Assembly: GCA_002727235.1 (NCBI GenBank)
Contig: PBWL01000051.1
Span: 1-13,464 of the forward strand
Reading direction: 5' to 3'
DNA: 13,464 bases
Source: Acidimicrobiaceae bacterium
GTDB lineage: Bacteria; Actinomycetota; Acidimicrobiia; Acidimicrobiales; Ilumatobacteraceae
Part shown: positions 5,705 through 12,202 of the stretch, one piece after another
How the letters are laid out: each line of letters opens with the position of its first letter
Position numbering within the stretch: the stretch's first letter is position 1
The notes under the pieces: generated by a model
What the model was told of the DNA's origin: nothing
What the model saw: the letters and a program-made list of their open reading frames with translations, nothing else
Databases searched by the model: none
Made by a program: the position numbers and the translations under genes

Positions 5705-6700
5705 CTAACCACCGATTTGACTCATCGTTCGCGCCGGCCGGGTAAATGTCACTTGGTTGATCTGGTGACCTGCCCACTTTGTCGCAACTGCAGAGATGAT
5801 CTTGTCTGCGATCTCGTCATCGGTGGCACCACCTCGCAACAGTGACCGAAGATCAAACTCATCGGTCGCAAACAAACACGTCCTGAACTGCCCTTCTGCC
5901 GTTAAGCGCACGCGATCACAGTCACCGCAGAATGGCTTTGTCACCGATGGGATAACCCCGACTGTGCCAAGCCCATCGACGTAACGCCAGCGGTCAGCAG
6001 GAGCCGCCCCGCGGGCCGCAACAGGTTCAAGAGGGAACTCAGCATTGATCGCCTCAACAATTTCATCTTGACCAACAACTTTGTCGTTACCCCACTCACC
6101 TGATGCATCGAGTGGCATGAACTCAATAAATCTGACCTCAACACAACGCTCTCGACCGAAACGGGCCAGGTCGACGATCTCATCATCGTTCACACCACGC
6201 TCGATGACCGCGTTGACCTTCACCGGGTCAAAGCCGGCATCACGAGCGGCATCGATACCGGCAAGCACCCGATCAAGTTCATCTCGTCGGGTCATCTCTG
6301 CAAAGCGTGAGCGATCGAGCGTGTCAAGACTGATATTGAGACGCCGTAACCCTGCTGCCTTCAAGTCTCCTGCAAGAGCGGTCAGCCGCGAAGCATTCGT
6401 CGTCATCGCAAGGTCGACGCCAAGGTGCGACAACTTTTCAACGAGCGTGACAATCCCGGCCCGCACCGTCGGCTCTCCACCCGTGAGACGGATTCCCTCA
6501 ACCCCAAAACGCTGAACGAAGAGCGCAGAGATCCGCTCGATTTCTTCAAAACTCAGCACATCGTCACGATCGAGCCATTCCATGCCTTCTTCGGGCATGC
6601 AATACGTGCAGCGGAAGTTGCAGCGATCAGTCACCGAGATGCGGAGATCTCGGATCACCCGCCCAAACGGGTCGACAAGATCGCGCTGCACTGCGTTCAT
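5705..6700 (-). CDS. moaA: GTP 3',8-cyclase MoaA (radical SAM)
   Basis: MoaA is the radical S-adenosylmethionine enzyme that cyclises GTP in the first step of molybdenum cofactor synthesis. The 331-residue product has the radical-SAM cluster CNFRCTYC (Cys27, 31, 34) and the SAM-contact motif LTGGEP (72-77). The family's second 4Fe-4S site is formed by FCGDC and, 14 residues after the second Cys, TCLF (Cys258, 261, 275). It ends in the conserved double glycine (FTRPARTMSQIGG), which is needed for activity in known MoaA. The ATG at 6700 is preferred; a GTG directly before it (6703) is an alternative. The start lies 4 bp after the moeA stop, so translation is probably coupled. Confidence 0.96.
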   Translation of the reverse strand: MNAVQRDLVDPFGRVIRDLRISVTDRCNFRCTYCMPEEGMEWLDRDDVLSFEEIERISALFVQRFGVEGIRLTGGEPTVRAGIVTLVEKLSHLGVDLAMTTNASRLTALAGDLKAAGLRRLNISLDTLDRSRFAEMTRRDELDRVLAGIDAARDAGFDPVKVNAVIERGVNDDEIVDLARFGRERCVEVRFIEFMPLDASGEWGNDKVVGQDEIVEAINAEFPLEPVAARGAAPADRWRYVDGLGTVGVIPSVTKPFCGDCDRVRLTAEGQFRTCLFATDEFDLRSLLRGGATDDEIADKIISAVATKWAGHQINQVTFTRPARTMSQIGG

Positions 6701-6704
6701 CACT

Positions 6705-7916
6705 TCAGGATAGAAGGAGAAGCACAGCTACTTCTCCCCCGACGGGCACCCCATCACCATCGGGAACGACGGCAATCGCCGTCGCCGACGACGTTGCAGC
6801 AAGTTGATGGCTTCCCTGAGCCCGAACCGGCACCACATGGCAACGCCCATCGTCAGCAAATTCAGCTTGCACCCGCAACAAATGCGTCTTGCCGTCGGGT
6901 CGCCGCTCAAGGGCAACATCGGCGATCCCGACGACGCTCGGGCGAGCTAATCGAGGCGACCCCATCATCTGTTTCAGTGCCGGACGGGTGAACATCTCAA
7001 AACTCACAAACGAGCTGACCGGGTTGCCAGGAAGACCGAACACCGGCGTGCCGTCGAGCAGCCCGAAGGCGAACGGCTTAGCCGGCTTAATTGCCACCTG
7101 CATCCAGCGCATGTCAGCGATACGGCCGAGCACCGCTTTCACGACGTCGTAATCACCCATCGACACACCGCCACTCGATACGACAACGTCATAGTCGGCA
7201 GCAGCAGACCGCAACACTCGCTCAAGTTCGGCCTCGTCATCTCGAACGGTTCCGAGATCGATCACCTCGCACCCCGCGTCGCGCAACGCAACCGCAAGCA
7301 TCCGACGATTGCTCTCACGGATCTCCCCCGGCGCAAGCGGACGACCATCATCGACGAGTTCGTCGCCGGTCGATAGCACGGCGGCTCTCACCTTCGGATA
7401 CACCGACACGGTGAGCGCATTGACCATCGCCAGCACTCCTAACACCGGAGGAGTGATGAACGTTCCTGCAGGCAACACGACTTCACCAGGGCGCACATCA
7501 TCGCCCGCAGGACGCACGGCGTCTCCGGGCTTCACGCTTGACGACAACCGAACGACATCGTCGCCGACCATTTCAGAATCTTCCACCATGACAACGGCAT
7601 CGGCCCCAGCCGGAATGGGTGCCCCCGTCATGATCCTGATCGCTTCACCACGAGCCAAGACTCGATCGGTTGCCGCGCCCGCGGCGACTTCACCGACTAC
7701 CTGAAGATCAACCGGTTGATCATTCGCAGCCGCGACATCGGCCGCAATGACGGCATACCCGTCGACGGCAGTGTTATCGAATGGTGGCACCAACTCGCTC
7801 GCAACAACATCGGCGGCAAGCACCAGCCCCGCAGTTTCTTCAAATGGCAAATCAATTGGTGGGGGCGCCGGACAACGCTCAAGAACGAACGATTGGGCCT
7901 CTGGTAACGGAATCAC
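6705..7916 (-). CDS. moeA: molybdopterin molybdenumtransferase MoeA / gephyrin-like Glp
   Basis: MoeA inserts molybdate into adenylated molybdopterin; actinobacterial paralogues called Glp also link to cell division through FtsZ and GlpR. The 403-residue product shows PPFDNTAVDGYA (44-55), GEAIRIMTGAPIPAGADAV in domain III, and LSTGDEL (181-187). SSGGVSMGDYD (247-257, the MoCF-binding loop), KPAKPFAFG (from 277) and GLPGNPVSS (294-302) complete the set. The start is placed at GTG 7916 because it gives the usual N-terminus (VIPLPEAQ) and length. An upstream ATG at 8033 would add a Pro/Arg-rich leader and overlap the divergent gene by 65 bp. TACCGT ends exactly 7 nt before this GTG, fitting leaderless transcription. 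It heads the moeA-moaA-moaC run. Whether it acts as MoeA, Glp or both cannot be read from sequence; the GlpR candidate in the same cluster favours a Glp role. Confidence 0.93.
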   Translation of the reverse strand: MIPLPEAQSFVLERCPAPPPIDLPFEETAGLVLAADVVASELVPPFDNTAVDGYAVIAADVAAANDQPVDLQVVGEVAAGAATDRVLARGEAIRIMTGAPIPAGADAVVMVEDSEMVGDDVVRLSSSVKPGDAVRPAGDDVRPGEVVLPAGTFITPPVLGVLAMVNALTVSVYPKVRAAVLSTGDELVDDGRPLAPGEIRESNRRMLAVALRDAGCEVIDLGTVRDDEAELERVLRSAAADYDVVVSSGGVSMGDYDVVKAVLGRIADMRWMQVAIKPAKPFAFGLLDGTPVFGLPGNPVSSFVSFEMFTRPALKQMMGSPRLARPSVVGIADVALERRPDGKTHLLRVQAEFADDGRCHVVPVRAQGSHQLAATSSATAIAVVPDGDGVPVGGEVAVLLLLS

Positions 7917-7923
7917 ATCTCTG

Positions 7924-7929
7924 ACGGTA
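7924..7929 (-). promoter_or_regulatory. candidate leaderless -10 box of moeA
   Basis: TACCGT on the minus strand ends 7 nt before GTG 7916, so the transcript would begin at or next to the start codon. The same geometry is seen at galU. Confidence 0.4.
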
Positions 7930-7968
7930 CCGCGAGTTGGGCGGCCTCGCGCACGGCAGACTGGACAG

Positions 7969-8517
7969 GTGAGCGCATTCACCCCGTTTCCTGCCGATGG
8001 ATTCACGGCCCGATGGGATACGTGGGATGGCACCCATCACGAGGAACTCACGCTCCGCTGGGAAAACGAAGCGTGGACTGCCTTGGGGATGGTGAGTCGA
8101 GAACAGATTCAATATGTCGTTCGCCTCTCACCGATGTGGGAGATCCGACAATTTCTTCTCTTCCGCGATCTTGATGAACCCGATCTTTGGCTTGGCACCG
8201 ACGGGCAAGGGCGCTGGGGTGAAATGAACGGAGCGCATCGCCCAGAACTCGATGGATGCACCGACCTCGCACTCGGCTGCACGCCGTTCGATTATCTCGT
8301 TCCCGCTCGCCGAAATCAGCCGGCTGTCGACGGCGCAGCAATCATTCAGGCCATTGAGGTCGATGTTGAAACTCTCGGACTCACCGTCGGGTTTCGTCAC
8401 TATCACCGCCGGAGCGATACAACATTTCACGTCGAACACCTTGGGGAGATCACCGAGTTTTCTGTCGATGCCTACGGCCTCCCGCTCGATATCGAAGGAG
8501 CATTCCGCCGGAGATGA
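7969..8517 (+). CDS. putative glycolipid-binding family protein (PF06475-like)
   Basis: The 182-residue product, from GTG 7969, resembles the small soluble family annotated as putative glycolipid-binding (Pfam PF06475). The matching features are an N-terminal RW motif (ARWDTW), the central LWLGTDGQGRW strand pair and the signature RPELDGCTDLALGCTPF at about 91-107. VPARR, HYHRRSDTTFHVEHLG and the closing VDAYGLPLDIEGAFRR follow. Members are cytoplasmic beta-rich proteins whose biochemical role is poorly defined, so the name is only a family label. The start was chosen for family length and because the frame upstream overlaps moeA with no family character; the ribosome-binding site (GGACAG) is weak. 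It diverges from moeA across 52 bp and converges on galU with 6 bp between stops, so it interrupts the galU-moeA neighbourhood. Confidence 0.8.
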   Translation: MSAFTPFPADGFTARWDTWDGTHHEELTLRWENEAWTALGMVSREQIQYVVRLSPMWEIRQFLLFRDLDEPDLWLGTDGQGRWGEMNGAHRPELDGCTDLALGCTPFDYLVPARRNQPAVDGAAIIQAIEVDVETLGLTVGFRHYHRRSDTTFHVEHLGEITEFSVDAYGLPLDIEGAFRRR

Positions 8518-8523
8518 CCGAGG

Positions 8524-9396
8524 TCACTGGCGATGTCGTTCAACAATGTCGCGAAGGTCGCTATCTAACCCTTCGACCCCGTCACCGAGCAATGCCATTT
8601 CCACTGCAGCGGTAAGAAAACCTGCTGGAGTTCCTGTATCCCAACGGTTCACCATGGTTTCGACCCCATGCAATGGTGAACGCTGGGCCTGAGCGCGGAT
8701 TGCATCAGTGAGTTGAAGTTCGCCACCAGCTCCAGGGGTGAGTTGGGCAATCTCTTCGAAAATGTCAACCGTCAAGACGTATCGACCAATGATGATCAAC
8801 AAGCTTGGTGCTTCGTCGATCGCCGGCTTCTCAACAAGATCGCCAACCTTTACGACTCCATCAACCATCTCTGCTTCGGGCGCAACAACCCCGTAGGCAG
8901 AGACTTCCGAGCGGTCAACCTCCATTAACCCAACAACGCTGCCTGAAGACGTTGTGCAGACGTCAATCATCTTCTGAAGGAATTGCGACCCACCCATGAT
9001 TTCGTCAGGGAGCGACACGACAAACGCGTCACCATCGACAACGCTGGAAGCACACCCCACGGCGTGTCCGAGACCCTTGGGGTCTTCTTGGTGCACAATG
9101 CTCACCCTCCAATCTCGCCCGATCGATGCGAGACGGTCGGCCATGGCATCGTTCCCCTTTGCACGCAACATGCGTTCGAGATCTGGACGAGCAGCGAAAT
9201 ACTGCTCAAGCGCAGGCTTTGCGCTACTGCCGACGATGACGATGTGATCGATTCCTGCGCTAAGAGCCTCATCGATCACCAACTGAATCGCAGGGGTGTC
9301 TCCGATCGGCATGAGTTCTTTTGGCACCGCCTTCGTTGCCGGAAGAAACCGCGTGCCAAGCCCGGCCGCTGGGATGACGAGAGTTCGTACCTCCAC
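8524..9396 (-). CDS. galU: UTP--glucose-1-phosphate uridylyltransferase GalU
   Basis: GalU makes UDP-glucose from UTP and glucose 1-phosphate, supplying glycan, glycolipid and cell-envelope synthesis. The 290-residue product has the nucleotidyltransferase signature PAAGLGTRFLPATKAVPKE at its N-terminus. Further marks are EALSAGIDHIVIV, QEDPKGLGHAVGCA, VSLPDEIM, LVEKP, IGRYVLTVDIF and GELQLTDAI, all characteristic of GalU. The GTG at 9396 (giving VEVRTLVIPAAG) is chosen because the strong family match starts there; an ATG 120 bp upstream would run through the divergent fmdB-like gene. No Shine-Dalgarno is visible, but TATCGT ends 7 nt before the GTG, suggesting a leaderless mRNA. In Actinobacteria galU is often near glp/moeA, and here only the glycolipid-binding gene lies between them. 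Confidence 0.95.
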   Translation of the reverse strand: MEVRTLVIPAAGLGTRFLPATKAVPKELMPIGDTPAIQLVIDEALSAGIDHIVIVGSSAKPALEQYFAARPDLERMLRAKGNDAMADRLASIGRDWRVSIVHQEDPKGLGHAVGCASSVVDGDAFVVSLPDEIMGGSQFLQKMIDVCTTSSGSVVGLMEVDRSEVSAYGVVAPEAEMVDGVVKVGDLVEKPAIDEAPSLLIIIGRYVLTVDIFEEIAQLTPGAGGELQLTDAIRAQAQRSPLHGVETMVNRWDTGTPAGFLTAAVEMALLGDGVEGLDSDLRDIVERHRQ

Positions 9397-9403
9397 GTGT
9401 CCG

Positions 9404-9413
9404 ACGATATCCT
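9404..9413. promoter_or_regulatory. overlapping divergent -10 boxes for galU and the fmdB-like gene
   Basis: A GATATC palindrome gives TATCGT on the minus strand (9404-9409), ending 7 nt before the galU GTG. It also gives TATCCT on the plus strand (9408-9413), ending 10 nt before the fmdB ATG. With only 27 bp between the two start codons, both promoters must share this spacer or reach into the opposing gene. Confidence 0.45.
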
Positions 9414-9423
9414 GCGAACTGCC

Positions 9424-9750
9424 ATGCCAACTTACGTATACAAATTCGTTGACACCGGAGAGACCATTGAGGTGCAACAGTCGTTTAGCGATGATGCACT
9501 TACCGAATACGCACACCCCGATTCAGGCGAGGTGCTTGCGGTAAAGAAAGTCTTCCAGCCGGTTGGTGTGACGTTTAAGGGCGGCGGCTTCTACAAAAAC
9601 GACAGCCGGGGTGGATCGTCAAGCAAGTCAACCTCCTCGACGTCGAGCACGCCAAGCTCGTCAACTTCATCTGATTCGTCTGCGTCATCTGACACCTCGT
9701 CATCGTCGACCTCAACGAGTTCGTCGACGACGTCGTCAACAAGCGATTGA
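9424..9750 (+). CDS. FmdB-family protein lacking the zinc-ribbon cysteines, Ser-rich tail
   Basis: The 108-residue product starts MPTYVYKF and contains VQQSFSDDALTEY, KKVFQPVGVTFKGGGFYKND and SR. This is the frame of the small FmdB-type putative regulatory protein (normally MPTYxYxCxxCG...SFSDDPLTECPxCG...FKGSGFY). The four positions that are normally the two CXXC zinc pairs are Phe8, Thr11, Tyr29 and Pro32, and the protein has no cysteine at all, so it cannot hold zinc in the usual way. Residues 63-108 are almost purely Ser, Thr and Asp, a disordered tail. The ATG at 9424 has no Shine-Dalgarno, fitting a near-leaderless start from the box at 9408-9413. The fold is probably kept while metal binding is lost; the role is unknown. 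Confidence 0.85.
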   Translation: MPTYVYKFVDTGETIEVQQSFSDDALTEYAHPDSGEVLAVKKVFQPVGVTFKGGGFYKNDSRGGSSSKSTSSTSSTPSSSTSSDSSASSDTSSSSTSTSSSTTSSTSD

Positions 9751-9761
9751 CCTGACATCGT

Positions 9762-9779
9762 GCTCGCTCCATGGCGAGC
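9762..9779 (+). terminator. weak hairpin after the fmdB-like gene
   Basis: GCTCGC and GCGAGC pair perfectly across a six-base loop, 11 bp after the fmdB stop. No T-tract follows, so termination here is only possible, not shown. Confidence 0.3.
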
Positions 9780-9995
9780 CCCCAACACTTCCCCACTTCC
9801 TCTCACCCGCGTGCAGGACGCCTGCGCACAGCGCTCATCAATCGAGCTTGACAGGCACGACGGTGGCGAGCCCGACACCCGCTCATCGTTGACGTCGCCA
9901 CCGTGCTCACCGCACTCACTCTGTTCGCACTGTTGATGGCGGATCGTCAGCGCCTCGTACAAGAACTTGCATGCACTACCGGAAACTCGCCGTAA
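9771..9995 (+). pseudogene. possible decayed small membrane-protein gene with in-frame TGA
   Basis: One frame from ATG 9771 to TAA 9993-9995 is interrupted only by TGA at 9849-9851. The first part is 26 residues (ending LRTALINRA). After the TGA come a basic stretch (QARRWRARHP) and one clear hydrophobic helix (LIVDVATVLTALTLFALLM), then a short tail. The order basic linker then single helix resembles the N-terminus of the SAF/CpaB-like proteins sometimes encoded after fmdB in Actinobacteria, but no SAF domain follows. It may therefore be a truncated relic. No ATG, GTG or TTG restart lies between the TGA and the helix. The alternative is plain non-coding spacer; the other frames here have no better protein. 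Confidence 0.3.
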
Positions 9996-10021
9996 AAGAA
10001 CTCGACGTCAACTTCCGGCGA

Positions 10022-10831
10022 CTAGCGGTACGCCACAACGAGCACGACCACACCGAGAATGACTCGGTAGACGACGAACGGTGTGAATGAGCGAGTCTGC
10101 ACGAACCGCAGCAACCCTGCCACCGCAAGCCAACCCGACAGAAGCGACGTCACACCACCGGCCACCATCGCTCCGGCCAACCCGTCTGGAACACCACCTG
10201 ACAACAGTTGCGCCATCTCAAACACGAATGCGCCAAAGATCACCGGAATACCCATCACGAACGAAAAGCGAACCGCTGCCTCACGCTCAAGCCCGAGCAA
10301 CCTGCCTGCCGAGATCGTGATACCTGAACGCGAGGTTCCCGGGTTCAGAGCGAGCACCTGAGCACACCCGATCGTGGTTGCGTCGCGCAACGTCAACGAT
10401 TGCAGTGGTCGTTTCTGCGCTGCCCGGTCAGCTACCAACAGCAAGAGCCCAAATCCAATCAATGACCAACCGATGACTTTCGGTGTTCCGAGACGCTCAT
10501 CGATCCAAGAGTTCAGCACCAGGCCAGCAACGGAAGCCGGTATCGCCGACACGATGAACAACCATGCCAGTCGCCCCTCAGTCGATGCCGTTGACCGATT
10601 CTTCGCTGCATGAAGACCGTCGACGACATAACGGCGAAGATCGTGACGAAAATGCACAACGACTGCGAGCAACGTTCCGAAATGCAACGCAACGTCAAAC
10701 GCTTGAGCAGCTGAGCCTTCAGGGCGACTCCACCCAAATGCTCGAGGGACAAGTTCGAGATGCCCGCTCGATGAGATCGGCAAGAACTCAGTAAAGCCCT
10801 GCACGAGGCCGAGCACGAGCGCATGGAACAT
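10022..10831 (-). CDS. uppP: undecaprenyl-diphosphatase UppP (BacA)
   Basis: UppP dephosphorylates undecaprenyl diphosphate in the cytoplasmic membrane so that the lipid carrier can be reused for peptidoglycan and other envelope polymers; excess activity gives bacitracin resistance. The 269-residue hydrophobic product has LGLVQGFTEFLPISSSGHL at its N-terminus, with the catalytic-type Glu and SSSGH. It also has the second motif ALNPGTSRSGITI around residues 161-173, including the essential Arg, and several further membrane helices, at the usual family length. The ATG at 10831 is preferred. A TTG two codons upstream (10837) is possible. The start lies 9 bp after the pmbA stop on the same strand, so it is probably the last gene of the tldD-pmbA-uppP operon. 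It converges with the fmdB region. Confidence 0.95.
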   Translation of the reverse strand: MFHALVLGLVQGFTEFLPISSSGHLELVPRAFGWSRPEGSAAQAFDVALHFGTLLAVVVHFRHDLRRYVVDGLHAAKNRSTASTEGRLAWLFIVSAIPASVAGLVLNSWIDERLGTPKVIGWSLIGFGLLLLVADRAAQKRPLQSLTLRDATTIGCAQVLALNPGTSRSGITISAGRLLGLEREAAVRFSFVMGIPVIFGAFVFEMAQLLSGGVPDGLAGAMVAGGVTSLLSGWLAVAGLLRFVQTRSFTPFVVYRVILGVVVLVVAYR

Positions 10832-10840
10832 ATCCAATGG

Positions 10841-12202
10841 TTATGAACTTCCTGACACCATCACGTCACGAATGACAAGCGACGGCGCCGATGCGCGCAT
10901 CGGTAACCATTCGAGATCAGCACCAACCTCAACGATGTCGTTGAGAAGACGTTGAATCGTGCTCGCGATCGTGAACTCTCGAACCGGTTCGGCAATCGCT
11001 CCATTGCGAATCGACATCCCGGTTGCTCCAACAGAAAAATCGCCACTCACGGTGTTCACGCCCGAATGCAAACCGCTCACACCCTCGATGAGTACTCCGT
11101 CATCAATCGATGCGATGAGATCTGCCTGCGCCCGCTCACCTGCAACCAGCTGCAATGCATGGCAACCAGCCGAGGGCGACCCCGCGTATCCGCCTCGCAA
11201 CGCGTTTCCTGTTGTGCCTTCACCCGCCCGTCGGGCCGAATAGCTTGAATGCACAAATCCGCGCAGCTCACCCCCATCGATCAATACATTGCGCCGGGCC
11301 GCAAGGCCCTCGCCATCAAGATCGGTTGCGGTGTAGGCCCGTCGGTCGGTTGGATCATCAACCAAGGTGAATGTGGGGGCTGCAATCGATTCCCCTGCTC
11401 GATCAGCGAAAAGGCTTCGTCCTCGCACCACTGCGTCGCCACTCAACGTTGAACCGATGATTCCCAGAAGTTGAGAGGCAACGAACGGGTCGAGCACAAC
11501 CGTTGTCGAGCGCGATGCCGGCTTTGTTGCACCCAGCAGACGGGTGGCCCGGTCGACCCCATCACGAGCTGCGCGTTCAACATCGAATTCTCCCGGGTGC
11601 GCCCCGACAGCAAAGCCGAAACCCGTTCGCGTGCCATCGGTGTCGTCGGCCAGTGTCGACACACTGAGGTAACACGAGTTTGATCGGCCGTATCGGCGAA
11701 TACCCGTCGTCGTCACCACGAGACCCTCGCCACCGCCGTCAACAAAATTGGTGTCATCGACACGAATTCGCGAATCGCGGTCAAGTGTCATCTGTTCGAG
11801 CTTCTTCGCAAGTTCGATCTTGTCGGCGGTTGGATAACTTTCAAGCTCGTCGCTCCAAAGCTCCTGTTCGGTCACGTCGACGCCGTCAGGTTCAGCAAGG
11901 GCCGCCCACTCATCTACCGAGCTAAAACTCACATTTTCTCGAGCTTCAGCCAGCACCTGTGATGCGACCTCAGCATCGAGAGTTCCGGCGTGTGCGAACC
12001 CTGTACGGCCATTGTTGATCACCCTCACGCCAATTCCTGATGACATCGCTGACACAAAGTGCTCGACGTCGCCGTTGTGAACGCGCACTTCAGTGCTCGA
12101 ACCTCTTGAGATATAGACCTCGATCTGCTCGCTCGGGTTTGCGGTGTCGATTAAAGAATCGGCAAGCGCGAACAGTTCTGAATTGCTATCCGACTCGCTC
12201 AC
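10841..12202 (-). CDS. pmbA: TldE/PmbA, partner subunit of the TldD/TldE peptidase
   Basis: PmbA/TldE forms a heterodimer with TldD that degrades unfolded or leader peptides; in E. coli it matures microcin B17 and removes CcdA. The 453-residue product shows the family layout. An N-terminal domain carries GSSTEVRVHNGDVEHF and GIGVRVINNGRTGFA, and a C-terminal half carries TFTLVDDP and GEGLAARRNVLIDGGELRGF. The end has SGLHSGVNTVSGDFSVGA and IRNGAIAEPVREFTIA. There is no HEXXXH, as expected for the non-metal subunit. The start is GTG 12202, which overlaps the tldD stop by four bases (GTGA), a classic coupled start. An upstream ATG at 12289 lies inside tldD and is rejected. Cytoplasmic. Confidence 0.93.
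   Translation of the reverse strand: MSESDSNSELFALADSLIDTANPSEQIEVYISRGSSTEVRVHNGDVEHFVSAMSSGIGVRVINNGRTGFAHAGTLDAEVASQVLAEARENVSFSSVDEWAALAEPDGVDVTEQELWSDELESYPTADKIELAKKLEQMTLDRDSRIRVDDTNFVDGGGEGLVVTTTGIRRYGRSNSCYLSVSTLADDTDGTRTGFGFAVGAHPGEFDVERAARDGVDRATRLLGATKPASRSTTVVLDPFVASQLLGIIGSTLSGDAVVRGRSLFADRAGESIAAPTFTLVDDPTDRRAYTATDLDGEGLAARRNVLIDGGELRGFVHSSYSARRAGEGTTGNALRGGYAGSPSAGCHALQLVAGERAQADLIASIDDGVLIEGVSGLHSGVNTVSGDFSVGATGMSIRNGAIAEPVREFTIASTIQRLLNDIVEVGADLEWLPMRASAPSLVIRDVMVSGSS

Noticed and set aside
5228..5845. 205-codon plus-strand frame opposite moaC and moaA
   Set aside because: It is antisense to two unambiguous family matches; its His/Arg-rich translation is what a shadow frame of GC-rich coding DNA gives.
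7917..8033. N-terminal extension of MoeA to ATG 8033
   Set aside because: It overlaps the divergent glycolipid-binding gene and is unlike MoeA N-termini. The GTG at 7916 gives the family length and a -10 box at leaderless spacing.
9397..9516. N-terminal extension of GalU to ATG 9516
   Set aside because: It is antisense to the fmdB-like gene and precedes the normal GalU N-terminus; GTG 9396 fits the family.
9849..9851. Selenocysteine or other recoding of the in-frame TGA
   Set aside because: No hairpin of the SECIS type is evident immediately downstream, no family with a Cys at that position is recognisable, and the reading frame is short.
9591..9962. Minus-strand acidic 123-codon frame opposite the fmdB tail
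   Set aside because: Its Asp/Glu/Val runs are the complement of the Ser-codon repeats in the fmdB tail, not an independent gene.
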